Source: an uncultured Thiotrichaceae bacterium
Lineage (GTDB): Bacteria > Pseudomonadota > Gammaproteobacteria > Thiotrichales > Thiotrichaceae
NCBI GenBank assembly: GCA_937925855.1
Contig: CALAMO010000024.1
Coordinates: 38,648-102,647, forward strand
Direction: 5' to 3'
DNA: 64,000 nt
Below are positions 7,173 to 16,386 of this stretch, in pieces; position 1 is the first letter of the stretch; each line of letters starts with the position of its first letter. Below the pieces are notes generated by a model. It did no database searches and was not told the DNA's origin. It saw only the letters and a program-made list of their open reading frames with translations. The position numbers were made by a program, and so were the translations under genes.

Positions 7173-9698
7173 TCAGCCTTCGGCATCAGGTTTAGCGGTA
7201 TCAGCAGCGGCTTTTTTACGGGCCGCCGGTTTTTTTGCCGCCGTACTTTTAGTGCTTTTCCGAGCGGTGGCCTTTTTTGCCGGGGCCTTTTTCTTAGCGG
7301 GTGCTTTCTTCGCTTCCGCTTTTTTAGCCGCAGCCGCCGCTTTTTTCTCAGCCGCCTTCTTTTCTTTTTCCGCCGCTTTTTTCTTCGCAGCATACTTCTT
7401 CGCCGCTACTTTACTTTTTGGTGGTGGCGCTTTCTCAACCATTTCCAACGCTTCTTCGTGGGTGACAGTCATCGGATCACGGTCTTTAACCAGCCGCACC
7501 TTCACGATGCCATCGGTCACAAATGGCCCCCAACGCCCCTTTAGAATCTGTATGTCGTCGCCAAAGTCCTGAATGATCTTGGCCAGATCAGCCGCTTTTT
7601 TCTCCTCGATCAACACTAATGCGCGTTCCAGCGTCACCGTGTAAGGGTCATCATCCTCTTTCAATGAGACAAAGCTGCTGCTATAGCGAATATAGGGCCC
7701 AAAGCGCCCAATACTGGCGTAGACGGCCTGCCCTTCTGCATTTTCGCCTAGGTGGCGCGGTAGCTTAAACAGCTCCAGCGCATCGTCCAAGGTCACATCG
7801 TCCATTTTCATGCCGTGCCGCAGGCTAGCAAAGACTGGAGTCTCCTCATCATCACGGGTGCCGATTTGCACAAACGGGCCATAACGCCCCATGCGCACCG
7901 ACACCGGCTTGCCGCTCTTTGGGTCAGTACCAATCTCGCGTGGTTTCAGCACATCACTGCGCTGCACGCTTTCCATCTTGTCATCAACCAATTCATGGAA
8001 GGGCTGCCAAAACTGATCCAGCACCGGTATCCATTCAGTTTCGCCGCGTGAAATTGAATCCAGCTGATCTTCAAGATTAGCGGTAAAGCTATAGTCAACG
8101 TAGCGCGTGAAGTGCTCGGTCAAAAACTTATTGACGATGCGACCAATGTCGGTTGGAAAGAAGCGCCGCTGCTCCAGCTCAACGTATTCACGCGCCTGGA
8201 GCGTGGAGATAATACTGGCATAAGTCGAAGGGCGGCCAATACCGTATTCTTCCAGCGTCTTAACCAGCGAGGCTTCTGAAAAGCGCGGCGGCGGCTCGGT
8301 GAAATGCTGATTCGCTTCAATCTCATGCAGCGTTATCATTTCGCCCTCTTCCAGCGGCGGCAGAATTTTATCATCGTCCTTGGTTTTCTTCTGGTCGTCC
8401 AAGCCCTCTTCATAAACCGCGAGAAAGCCAGGATGGCGAATCGTCGAGCCGGAGGCACGGAAGAAGCAGCCAGATTCTGCTTGTAGGTTAACTGACACCG
8501 TATCGATGGTGGCGTGAATCATCTGACAGGCAACCGTGCGCTTCCAAATGAGTTCATACAACTTGAACTGATCGTCGCTTAAGTAGCTGCTAATTTCAGT
8601 CGGTATCCGCATGCAGGACGTTGGGCGCACCGCTTCGTGTGCTTCCTGTGCATTCTTAGACTTAGTTTTGTATTCAGGCGGTGTTTCTGGCACCTGATCC
8701 GCCCCGTAGCGCTGCATAATGAGTTCGCGTAGCTCAGTCACCGCCTCTCCCGCCAGCGCCACCGAATCCGTCCGCATATACGTGATCAGTCCGACCGGGC
8801 CTTCACCCAAATCGATCCCTTCATACAGCTGCTGGGCGGTACGCATCGCACGCTGCGAAGAAAAGCGCAGCTTACGCACAGCCTCCTGCTGCAAGGTCGA
8901 GGTCGTAAAAGGCGCCGCTGGATTGCGCTTGCGCTGTTTTTTCTCGACTTTCTGCACCAGCAGCTTGCCATCCGCTGCCCGCAGCAGGCGATCACGCACT
9001 GCGTTCGCACCCTTGTCATTATTAATATCAAACTGATCCAGGCGCTGACCGTCCAGCGTATGTAACTTGCCGGAGAATGCTTTACTGTTCTTATCCACCT
9101 GTGCAATCAGTGTCCAGTATTCCTGTGGCACAAACGCTTCGATTTCCAGCTCACGCTCAACAATCATCCGTAGCGCCGGGCTTTGCACCCGCCCCGCAGA
9201 CAAACCGCGTTTAATTTTGCGCCAGAGCAGCGGTGAAAGGTTAAAGCCAACCAGGTAATCCAGCGCACGTCGTGCCTGCTGCGCATCAACCAGATCAGTC
9301 GCCAGCGCGCGCGGACTCGCAATCGCGGTCTGCACGGCATTCTTAGTGATCTCGTGAAACACCACGCGATGCACAGTCTTATCTTTCAGCGCGCCTTTGG
9401 CTTGCAACAGCTCATACAAATGCCAGGAAATCGCTTCGCCTTCGCGATCCGGGTCAGTCGCCAGATATAGGGTGTCGGCTTTTTTAAGCGCCTTAGAAAT
9501 AGCATCAACATGCCGCTGATTGCGATCGATAATATCGTATTTCATGGCATAACCATTCTCAGGATCGACCGCCCCTTCTTTCGGGACTAAATCGCGCACA
9601 TGGCCGTATGAGGCAAGAACATGATAGCCCTGGCCTAAATACTTCTCGATGGTTTTACCTTTTGCCGGTGATTCGACAATGACCAGATTTTCGCTCAT
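7173..9698 (-). CDS. topA: DNA topoisomerase I
   Basis: Relaxes negatively supercoiled DNA. The 841-residue protein starts with a Toprim domain ('LVIVESPAKGKTIEKYLG', 'DPDREGEAISWH'). It carries the catalytic Tyr307 in 'GLITYMRTDS'. Its C-terminal half has repeats of the 'RYGPFVQIG' / 'RFGPYIRYS' / 'RWGPFVTDG' type. Unlike E. coli TopA it has no C4 zinc ribbons there; the last 70 or so residues are a Lys/Ala-rich basic tail. Similar zinc-free, basic-tailed forms are known in some other gammaproteobacteria. First gene of the topA-tsaC-sigma unit. Confidence 0.97.
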   Translation of the reverse strand: MSENLVIVESPAKGKTIEKYLGQGYHVLASYGHVRDLVPKEGAVDPENGYAMKYDIIDRNQRHVDAISKALKKADTLYLATDPDREGEAISWHLYELLQAKGALKDKTVHRVVFHEITKNAVQTAIASPRALATDLVDAQQARRALDYLVGFNLSPLLWRKIKRGLSAGRVQSPALRMIVERELEIEAFVPQEYWTLIAQVDKNSKAFSGKLHTLDGQRLDQFDINNDKGANAVRDRLLRAADGKLLVQKVEKKQRKRNPAAPFTTSTLQQEAVRKLRFSSQRAMRTAQQLYEGIDLGEGPVGLITYMRTDSVALAGEAVTELRELIMQRYGADQVPETPPEYKTKSKNAQEAHEAVRPTSCMRIPTEISSYLSDDQFKLYELIWKRTVACQMIHATIDTVSVNLQAESGCFFRASGSTIRHPGFLAVYEEGLDDQKKTKDDDKILPPLEEGEMITLHEIEANQHFTEPPPRFSEASLVKTLEEYGIGRPSTYASIISTLQAREYVELEQRRFFPTDIGRIVNKFLTEHFTRYVDYSFTANLEDQLDSISRGETEWIPVLDQFWQPFHELVDDKMESVQRSDVLKPREIGTDPKSGKPVSVRMGRYGPFVQIGTRDDEETPVFASLRHGMKMDDVTLDDALELFKLPRHLGENAEGQAVYASIGRFGPYIRYSSSFVSLKEDDDPYTVTLERALVLIEEKKAADLAKIIQDFGDDIQILKGRWGPFVTDGIVKVRLVKDRDPMTVTHEEALEMVEKAPPPKSKVAAKKYAAKKKAAEKEKKAAEKKAAAAAKKAEAKKAPAKKKAPAKKATARKSTKSTAAKKPAARKKAAADTAKPDAEG

Positions 9699-9739
9699 GA
9701 ATCTGCTTTTACGTTAGTTTAAGGTTTTTATTTCTGTAC

Positions 9740-9763
9740 ACCACGGAGCGTCATATCCGTGGT
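9740..9763. repeat. Inverted repeat in the topA leader
   Basis: An 8-bp perfect inverted repeat (9740-9747 with 9756-9763) around an 8-base loop, 42 bases upstream of the topA start. There is no T-run, so it is not a terminator. It could be an operator or leader hairpin; nothing further can be said. Confidence 0.35.
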
Positions 9764-9859
9764 TCCTCCATGTAAGAGGCTTGCATTGTAAACCCGAAAA
9801 TACCCGTAAAGTAAAGCGCTGGTTTGCGATTCAGGCAAAATACTTTAGCGCTACTACGC

Positions 9860-10333
9860 TTAATGGTAGACTGGCTGCGTCCCATCCAGCGCCAAACCCT
9901 CCGTCCAGAAAAAGCTATTATCCCCATCCTGCCGATTGAGTAACACCATTAAGATCACCCACTTCAACCGATCCAGACTCAGCTCATCATCTTCGAGCTC
10001 CAGCACCCGATCTATGACCTGTTCACGGGCTTCCAGGTTAAGGATACCCGCGTTTTCTAAAAACAACAGATAGTTTTGACCCTCCGTATTCAGCCAGCGT
10101 TGCTCGTCAGCTGAGAAAATACGGATAGCGCCACAGCTTGACGGTTGATTCAGTAGATGAACATCATCGCCCAGGCTCTCTAACCAGGTAAATGCACGGC
10201 TAATTTCATGCGGCAGAAACCCTGCACCCTGCAAACTCCGGTTTAGCGACTCGCGATTATCCGTTGTGCTCTCATCGATTTCGGGGTAGTTATCAAACAG
10301 GTAGAACAGTACGTCTAACGTGTTCTCTTTCAT
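9860..10333 (-). CDS. smg: Smg / DUF494 family protein
   Basis: A 157-residue acidic protein of the DUF494 (Smg) family. It begins 'MKENTLDVLFYLFDNY' and holds 'FLPHEISRAFTWLESL' and 'DRLKWVILMVLLNRQ', the conserved end of the family. Its molecular role is unknown. The gene is nearly always downstream of dprA, as here: four bases separate the dprA stop from its ATG. Confidence 0.92.
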   Translation of the reverse strand: MKENTLDVLFYLFDNYPEIDESTTDNRESLNRSLQGAGFLPHEISRAFTWLESLGDDVHLLNQPSSCGAIRIFSADEQRWLNTEGQNYLLFLENAGILNLEAREQVIDRVLELEDDELSLDRLKWVILMVLLNRQDGDNSFFWTEGLALDGTQPVYH

Positions 10334-10337
10334 TGGG

Positions 10338-11528
10338 TCATTCTCTTGGGGTTAACTGCATGTAGTGACCGCCACCACATGCTGCAACGTAGCCCTGTAG
10401 CTCAAGCATCAGCAGCATGGATGAAACTTCCTCAGTGGTCAAGCCTGTTTGCAGCACTATCTGGTCAACCGGCACTGGATCATGGCCTAATGCGGTCAGA
10501 ATCAATTGATCACTCTCATCAAGCTGATACTCAGGCAGGCTATCCGCTGGGCTAATATCTGGACTACTAGCCGTGTTACCAGACGTGTTAGCAGCCCCAC
10601 TGGCACTCGCTTTTTGGCCCGCGCCGCTATCGATAAACAGATGCAACTGGGTCGTCACTTCTTCGAGAATATCGCTGGCTGTTTCGACCAGCTTAGCACC
10701 CTGGCGAATCAGCTGGTGACAACCACGCGCCATTGGATTATGAATTGAACCGGGGATAGCGAAAACTTCGCGCCCTTGTTCAGCGGCGTGTTTAGCGGTC
10801 ACTAATGAACCACTGCGCAGGGCCGCTTCTACCACCAGTGTACCCACCGAAATGCCGCTGATAATGCGATTACGGCGTGGGAAGTTTTTCGCCTGTGGCC
10901 GCACACCCGCTGGAAACTCAGACACAATCAGCCCATCTTCTGCCACAATACGCTCCGCCAGCTGCCGATTGCGTGCGGGATACACGACATCCATCCCCGT
11001 GCCAACAACGGCAATCGTCGCCCCACCCGCATCTAATGCACCCAGGTGACTCTCGGCGTCAACGCCCAACGCCAGCCCGCTGGTAATACAAATACCACTC
11101 TGCGCCAGATGACTGGCGAAGGCTCGCGCATTCTCTTTACCACCGCTGGTCGGGCTGCGGCTGCCCACAATAGCAATTTGCGGGTCGTTCAGCAGTCCAA
11201 TATTACCCACAGCAAATAGCAGGGGCGGCGGCTGGCTCGTACTCTGCAAAAGATTTGGGTAACGTGGGTCATCTCTGGAGATAATATAACGCCGCGCAGC
11301 GGCCTGGAGCCATTCAAAGTCGGCATCGGCATCAGCAGCCGTTGTAGCACGCAGCAGTTCAATTTTCGCGGGCTTCAATCCGGCGGAAGCCAGTTCGTGC
11401 TGACTGCTATTTAGGGCCTGGGCTATGCTGCCAAAATAGGCCAACAACTGCTGCATAACAGCCCCACCCAATCCAGGGGCACGCCACAGCTGTAAGCGGG
11501 CGCGCAGTTCTTCTTCACTCAAGTTCAC
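10338..11528 (-). CDS. dprA: DNA-processing protein DprA
   Basis: DprA binds incoming single-stranded DNA and loads RecA during natural transformation. The protein has the Rossmann-like core with 'IAIVGSRSPTSGGKENARAF', 'ITSGLALGVDAESHLGAL' and 'VVGTGMDVVYPARN'. A C-terminal winged-helix domain follows, ending 'LELQGYVAACGGGHYMQL', after a low-complexity Ala/Ser linker. I prefer the GTG at 11528, which gives 396 residues. The frame stays open to a TTG at 11585, but the extra 19 residues are not family-like. Same strand as the upstream lysM gene and downstream smg. Confidence 0.93.
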   Translation of the reverse strand: MNLSEEELRARLQLWRAPGLGGAVMQQLLAYFGSIAQALNSSQHELASAGLKPAKIELLRATTAADADADFEWLQAAARRYIISRDDPRYPNLLQSTSQPPPLLFAVGNIGLLNDPQIAIVGSRSPTSGGKENARAFASHLAQSGICITSGLALGVDAESHLGALDAGGATIAVVGTGMDVVYPARNRQLAERIVAEDGLIVSEFPAGVRPQAKNFPRRNRIISGISVGTLVVEAALRSGSLVTAKHAAEQGREVFAIPGSIHNPMARGCHQLIRQGAKLVETASDILEEVTTQLHLFIDSGAGQKASASGAANTSGNTASSPDISPADSLPEYQLDESDQLILTALGHDPVPVDQIVLQTGLTTEEVSSMLLMLELQGYVAACGGGHYMQLTPRE

Positions 11529-11643
11529 GGGGTTTGTCTCATCATTGTCGCCCCTGCTATGCGCAGAGACGACAGGTTTATACAATCAGACCGGGGGACG
11601 GTGACACTAGCGGGCCAGCAGAGGCCCTTTTCAGGATTAAACC

Positions 11644-12831
11644 TTAGGGATTACCTATCTTATAGCCGCTCTGCACTTCACGCTTTGAGTTGAGCACAAT
11701 CGCATAGCTGAACTCATCACTAACGCTGTAGACAATCGCTTCCGCCACTTTCTCCGGGGGTAACTGGGTTGTCGCTGGGTATTGCCGCAGACTCGTCCCT
11801 GTTTTACGCCGATTCACATCCTCCACCGTCAAACCCTCTGCATACACACCCAGTACATAACCCGGCTTAATACCCTGTTTCTTACCTCGGTTAAGCACAA
11901 TAATCATACAGTCCGCGCTGAGGTATTTAGCCTGATAGAGCGACACAATCTGGCCGCGTACTTTATGGCGCGGTAGATGAATCGGCGCAGTTAAACGTTG
12001 CTGTTGTACACTTTCTGGGAGCAGTCGATCACCCTTGCGCACCGCATCACGAGCACTCAGTAAGGTTGCACTGGACAGTTCGTCCGCAACATCGATGCGG
12101 GCACGCGCTACGAAATCCACCTGATGCCCAAGCAATTTGCCGTTTTCCGGGTTATGCAATGGTTTTTTAGGGCTAAAAATCGACTGGCGACTTCCGGGCG
12201 ATGTTTGGCTCAGGTTTTGAATGTAAATTCGGTCGCCTTTAGTCATCAGCGTATGATTATCGCGCGATGCCAGCACATAAGGCGCATTTTTGATCGTATC
12301 ATCATCGAGTACCAGCGGCCAGGCCAGAAAGGGTGCCAGCGTCGACAAGGGCTCACCATACGCTCCATTGCGCTCAACCCGAATACGCGGCGCCAGTTTC
12401 TCAGCGTTACTCACGCGCTCATAGCCGAAGTGCAGGATATCACCCGGATAAATCAAGTGAGGGTTTTTAATGCGCTGGTTCTTATGCCAAATTTCCGGCC
12501 AGTAAGCAGGGGTCAGCAGAAATTTCTTGGCAATGCTCCATAACGTATCGCCTTTTTTTACAGTATACGTTTTCGGAGCCAACGGGTTCACTGCCATGCC
12601 CTGACGACGCAGCTGTTTTCCAGCCGGAGCTGGGTTAGCAAAAGCACTGAGCGCGCCACCCCCTCGACCGGGCGGCATCCCGTAGTACTGATCGTAATGC
12701 TGTACAGCAGCCATACGATTCCTTTCATCAGCGGCCTTAATACTGCTTGAACTACAGCCACTTAATATGCCTGCGGCAATGCCACACAAGCAAAAAGCTC
12801 GGAAAGTAAAAGTATGAGAGTAGCGCGACAT
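11644..12831 (-). CDS. LysM-domain lipoprotein
   Basis: A peptidoglycan-binding lipoprotein found upstream of dprA in many gammaproteobacteria. From ATG 12831 the protein starts with a lipoprotein signal ending 'GILSGC', followed by Ser residues. One LysM domain lies near residues 85-130 ('TYTVKKGDTLWSIAKKF', 'NPHLIYPGDIL'). A long C-terminal region of unknown fold follows. The frame is open 57 bases further upstream, but that segment would displace the signal peptide, so the internal ATG is preferred. It diverges from def across about 145 bases. Confidence 0.9.
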   Translation of the reverse strand: MSRYSHTFTFRAFCLCGIAAGILSGCSSSSIKAADERNRMAAVQHYDQYYGMPPGRGGGALSAFANPAPAGKQLRRQGMAVNPLAPKTYTVKKGDTLWSIAKKFLLTPAYWPEIWHKNQRIKNPHLIYPGDILHFGYERVSNAEKLAPRIRVERNGAYGEPLSTLAPFLAWPLVLDDDTIKNAPYVLASRDNHTLMTKGDRIYIQNLSQTSPGSRQSIFSPKKPLHNPENGKLLGHQVDFVARARIDVADELSSATLLSARDAVRKGDRLLPESVQQQRLTAPIHLPRHKVRGQIVSLYQAKYLSADCMIIVLNRGKKQGIKPGYVLGVYAEGLTVEDVNRRKTGTSLRQYPATTQLPPEKVAEAIVYSVSDEFSYAIVLNSKREVQSGYKIGNP

Positions 12832-12975
12832 AGCTTCGACCCTTATTATTTGTAATGCTTTATTATTATTTATATGGCGAACGTACATGAAAGCACGTTG
12901 CTACGATAACTTACGTTATAATAACGAAATAGGCTCAAGCGCCGTACCACTTTCTGATTTTCGGTAAAATTTATT

Positions 12976-13506
12976 ATGGCTTTATTAGAAATATTACATC
13001 ATCCAGACGCCCGACTGCGCAAAAAAGCAGCGCCTGTGCAGCAGATTGATGCACGCATCACTCAATTAGTGGCTGATATGTTTGAAACCATGTACGCCGC
13101 CCATGGCATCGGCCTTGCTGCCACGCAAATTAATGTGCATGAACGGGTAGTAGTGATTGACCTATCTGAGGAAAAAACCGAACCACTCTGCCTCATAAAT
13201 GCTGAAATTATCAGTAAAGAAGGCAAGATGGAACACGAAGAGGGCTGTCTCTCCGTGCCGGAGTATTATGAAAAAGTAGAGCGGGCAGAGCGCATCCAAG
13301 TGCGCGCACTGGATACCGCAGGCAAGACGTTTGAAATGGACGCCGATGGCCTGCTGGCGGTATGCATTCAACATGAATTAGATCATCTGGACGGCAAACT
13401 TTTTGTTGACTACCTCTCATCACTCAAGCAGCAGCGCGTGCGCAAAAAACTGGAAAAACTTAAGAAGCAGCAGCCCAAATCACCCGCCAGCGGAGCCGCT
13501 GCCTGA
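12976..13506 (+). CDS. def: Peptide deformylase
   Basis: Removes the formyl group from new proteins. All three metal-site motifs are present in 176 residues: 'GIGLAATQ', 'EGCLSVP' (Cys ligand) and 'QHELDHLDG' (HExxH-type ligands and catalytic Glu). The C-terminal tail is Lys-rich. Its TGA overlaps the fmt start by one base (TGATG). First gene of the def-fmt-rsmB run. Confidence 0.97.
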   Translation: MALLEILHHPDARLRKKAAPVQQIDARITQLVADMFETMYAAHGIGLAATQINVHERVVVIDLSEEKTEPLCLINAEIISKEGKMEHEEGCLSVPEYYEKVERAERIQVRALDTAGKTFEMDADGLLAVCIQHELDHLDGKLFVDYLSSLKQQRVRKKLEKLKKQQPKSPASGAAA

Positions 13507-14483
13507 TGCCAACGCAGCTGCGTGTCGTGTACGCAGGCACGCCGGACTTTGCGGTTCCAGCGCTGCACAGCCTTTTGGCTTCGCCTCATGAAGTGGTCGC
13601 GGTCTATACACAACCAGACCGCCCAGCAGGACGCGGCAGAAAAATTAAACCCAGCCCGGTGAAACAACAGGCGCTGGATGCAGGGATTCCTATCGAACAA
13701 CCCCTGTCACTGCGCGACGCGCCCACGCTGGCCCGCCTAGCAAGTTATCGGGCCGATGTGGTGATCGTTGCCGCTTATGGTCTGATGCTACCACAGCAGG
13801 TATTAGACATGCCGCAGTATGGCTGTTTAAATATCCATGCCTCTTTGCTACCGCGCTGGCGCGGGGCCGCCCCTATTCAGCGCGCCATTCAGGCCGGTGA
13901 TACCGAAACCGGCGTCACGATTATGCAAATGGCTGCCGGCCTAGATACAGGTGATATGCTGTTAAAAGTGCCTAGCCCAATTGGCCCAGAAGATGGTGGA
14001 CAGCGCGTCCACGACCGCTTAGCACAGGCCGGTGCTGCTGCTCTATTGCACACGCTGGAACAGCTCGGTACGGGGCAATTACAGCCCGAAGTCCAGAATG
14101 AAGCCCTCGCTTGCTATGCTCACAAGCTGACTAAGGCAGAAGCAGAAATCAATTGGGCCGACCCAGCAGCAACCATTGACCGCAAAATTCGCGCGTTTGA
14201 CGCTTGGCCTACGGCCTTTAGCTATTTAGACGGCAAACCAGTGCGCTTCTTCAGTTCCAGCCTGAATCCTCAGCCCGCTGCCGCTCATGCCCATCATCCC
14301 GCAGGCACCGTACTGGCAGAGAGCCGAGCAGGCATAGAGGTATTAACCGGTGATGGGGCGAGTGTAAACCTTACCAGTCTGCAAATGGCAGGCGGCAAGC
14401 GCATGGCGGTCGCTGACTTTCTCAACGCTCGCAGCCTAAGCGGCACTTGCTTTAGTACTAGCGACAGGACACCACGTACTTGA
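13506..14483 (+). CDS. fmt: Methionyl-tRNA formyltransferase
   Basis: Formylates initiator Met-tRNA using 10-formyl-tetrahydrofolate. The N-terminal formyltransferase domain shows 'RVVYAGTPDFAVPAL' and 'GCLNIHASLLPRWRGAAPIQ', with the catalytic Asn-His. 'MQMAAGLDTGDML' follows, and then a C-terminal OB-like domain. 325 residues, slightly longer than E. coli (315). Overlaps def (TGATG), and its own stop overlaps the rsmB TTG start, so the three genes are tightly coupled. Confidence 0.97.
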   Translation: MPTQLRVVYAGTPDFAVPALHSLLASPHEVVAVYTQPDRPAGRGRKIKPSPVKQQALDAGIPIEQPLSLRDAPTLARLASYRADVVIVAAYGLMLPQQVLDMPQYGCLNIHASLLPRWRGAAPIQRAIQAGDTETGVTIMQMAAGLDTGDMLLKVPSPIGPEDGGQRVHDRLAQAGAAALLHTLEQLGTGQLQPEVQNEALACYAHKLTKAEAEINWADPAATIDRKIRAFDAWPTAFSYLDGKPVRFFSSSLNPQPAAAHAHHPAGTVLAESRAGIEVLTGDGASVNLTSLQMAGGKRMAVADFLNARSLSGTCFSTSDRTPRT

Positions 14484-15787
14484 ACAGTCGAATTGCTGCC
14501 ATGCACGCATTGCACCGGGTAATTTATCGCAGTGAATCACTGACTGATGTACTGCAGCAGGCGGCAATCAACAAATTGCCGGTGCGCGATCAGGCCTGGG
14601 TGCGCAATCTGTGCTTTGGCAGCTTGCGCTGGCATGGCCGCCTCGGCGCTATTCTACGCGAAATGCTAACTAAGCCGCTGAAGAAAGCCGACAAGGATAT
14701 TGAATGCCTGCTGCGCTTGGGTCTGTATCAGCTGCTTTATCAGCGCACCCCAGATCACGCCGCCGTTAATGAAACCGTGGCCGCCACGCGCCAATTGAAA
14801 AAAGCCTGGGCTGGCGCCCTCATCAACGGCGTGCTACGGCGGTTTCTGCGCGAAAAAGAGGAAGTATTAGCGAAAATTGACCTGCTAGAAACAGCACGTT
14901 ATTCCTTCCCCCCTTGGCTAACTGAGCGCCTGAAAACCGCTTGGCCCGATAACTGGCAAGACATTATGCAAGCCAGCAACCAGCAAGCCCCCATGGTGCT
15001 AAGAGTGAATCAGCGCCAGCTGAGTCGTGCCGCTTATCAGCACAAACTGCAATCACAGGCACTCACGGCCCATGAGCTCAGTGCCGTCCCCTCGGCTTTG
15101 GTGATGGAACAAGCGAGGCCTGTGAGTGAACTGCCCGGTTTTGCAGAGGGTGAGGTGGCGGTACAAGACAGTGCAGCACAGCTGGCGGCCCTGCTGCTGC
15201 GCTGTGAGAGCGGGCAGCGTGTGCTTGATGCCTGTGCGGCACCGGGCGGCAAGACATGTCACCTGCTAGAATGCTACGATGAACTGGCCTTACTAGCGCT
15301 GGATAGCAATCAGCGCCGGTCGCTACAGATTGCTGAAAACCTGCAACGCCTGCAGCTTTCGGCTAAAATTGGAGTAGCTGATGCCGCTGACACCGCTACT
15401 TGGTGGGACGGTCACTTATTTGATCGTATTTTACTGGATGCACCCTGCTCCGCAACGGGCGTGATCCGGCGTCACCCCGATATTAAACTGCTGCGTAAAG
15501 ACCGCGACATCGCAAACTTACAGCAGCAGCAGCGCGCACTGTTAAGCGCATTATGGCCAGTATTACAACCCGGAGGACTGCTGTTATATGTGACCTGCTC
15601 AGTCTTACCGGAGGAAAATAACCAGCAGGTAAGCGATTTTTTACGGGCAACACCCGATGCAGAACATCAGCCGATTGAGGCAGATTGGGGATACAAACTC
15701 TCCGTAGGACGACAGATCCTGCCGGGCAGTCAGGGGATGGATGGTTTTTATTACGCATTGCTAAAAAAGACAATGCCGGAAAATTGA
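14480..15787 (+). CDS. rsmB: 16S rRNA (cytosine-967-C5)-methyltransferase RsmB
   Basis: Methylates C967 of 16S rRNA. The N-terminal NusB-like RNA-binding domain ('LTDVLQQAAINKLPVRDQAWV') precedes a SAM-dependent methyltransferase. The latter has 'DACAAPGGKTCHLLE' (SAM loop), 'DAPCSATGVIRRHPDIK' and 'YVTCSVLPEEN'; the last two carry the two catalytic Cys residues. 435 residues, as usual. Starts with TTG at 14480 inside the end of fmt. Confidence 0.96.
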   Translation: MNSRIAAMHALHRVIYRSESLTDVLQQAAINKLPVRDQAWVRNLCFGSLRWHGRLGAILREMLTKPLKKADKDIECLLRLGLYQLLYQRTPDHAAVNETVAATRQLKKAWAGALINGVLRRFLREKEEVLAKIDLLETARYSFPPWLTERLKTAWPDNWQDIMQASNQQAPMVLRVNQRQLSRAAYQHKLQSQALTAHELSAVPSALVMEQARPVSELPGFAEGEVAVQDSAAQLAALLLRCESGQRVLDACAAPGGKTCHLLECYDELALLALDSNQRRSLQIAENLQRLQLSAKIGVADAADTATWWDGHLFDRILLDAPCSATGVIRRHPDIKLLRKDRDIANLQQQQRALLSALWPVLQPGGLLLYVTCSVLPEENNQQVSDFLRATPDAEHQPIEADWGYKLSVGRQILPGSQGMDGFYYALLKKTMPEN

Positions 15788-15789
15788 GA

Positions 15790-16386
15790 ATGATAAAAAA
15801 CAATTTTTTGCTAGGTTGGCGACGGCTGCTGTTCGCCTGTTTATGGTGGGCACTAAGCAGCACAGGGTACGCGGTCGCAGATACCATCGTGGTACGCGAC
15901 TTTGCGTTCTACGAGGGCGAGCGTAAAGATAGCCTAGTGGCCGATATTCAATTTGAGTACCAGCTGACGAACTATCTACGCGAAAGCTTGCTCAATGGCA
16001 TCACCCTGCGTAATGAGGTGCATTTTGAACTCAACTGGCACAGTGATTGGTGGTGGAATAAAACTGAGCATCTGGACAACATTATGGCTGATTTAAAATA
16101 TGATGCGCTGAGCCGCCAATACCAGCTGCTGAATAAAAAATCTGGCCAAAACTGGAATTTCTCCAATCTAGCAGCAGCACTTGATCACATGGGCGTGGTT
16201 AAGCAACATGTTCTACCGGCCTTACCGGCGGATGCGTTTGAAGAAGATGCCTCCATTTATATAGAAGCTACACTCAAACCGGTTGTCACAAAATCATTGG
16301 ATATACCCTCCAAATTATCGTCGCTGTTCAGCAGTGAAGATCACCAACTAGTTAGTCAGGGCGTGTTGTGGCCGTTGACACGTTAA
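15790..16386 (+). CDS. DUF4390 domain secreted protein
   Basis: A 198-residue exported protein of the DUF4390 family, which sits between rsmB and ntrY in many gamma- and betaproteobacteria. A signal peptide runs to about residue 30 ('YAVADTIVVRD'). The mature part has 'QFEYQLTNYLRESLLNGITL', and a Trp-rich 'HSDWWWNK'. The function is unknown. The link to ntrYX suggests an envelope role in signalling, which is inference. ATG at 15790 is two bases after the rsmB stop; the gene overlaps the ntrY GTG start by 19 bases. Confidence 0.85.
   Translation: MIKNNFLLGWRRLLFACLWWALSSTGYAVADTIVVRDFAFYEGERKDSLVADIQFEYQLTNYLRESLLNGITLRNEVHFELNWHSDWWWNKTEHLDNIMADLKYDALSRQYQLLNKKSGQNWNFSNLAAALDHMGVVKQHVLPALPADAFEEDASIYIEATLKPVVTKSLDIPSKLSSLFSSEDHQLVSQGVLWPLTR

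Noticed and set aside
7166..7393. 75-codon Lys/Arg-rich frame
   Set aside because: A frame shadow of the repetitive Lys/Ala codons at the end of topA.
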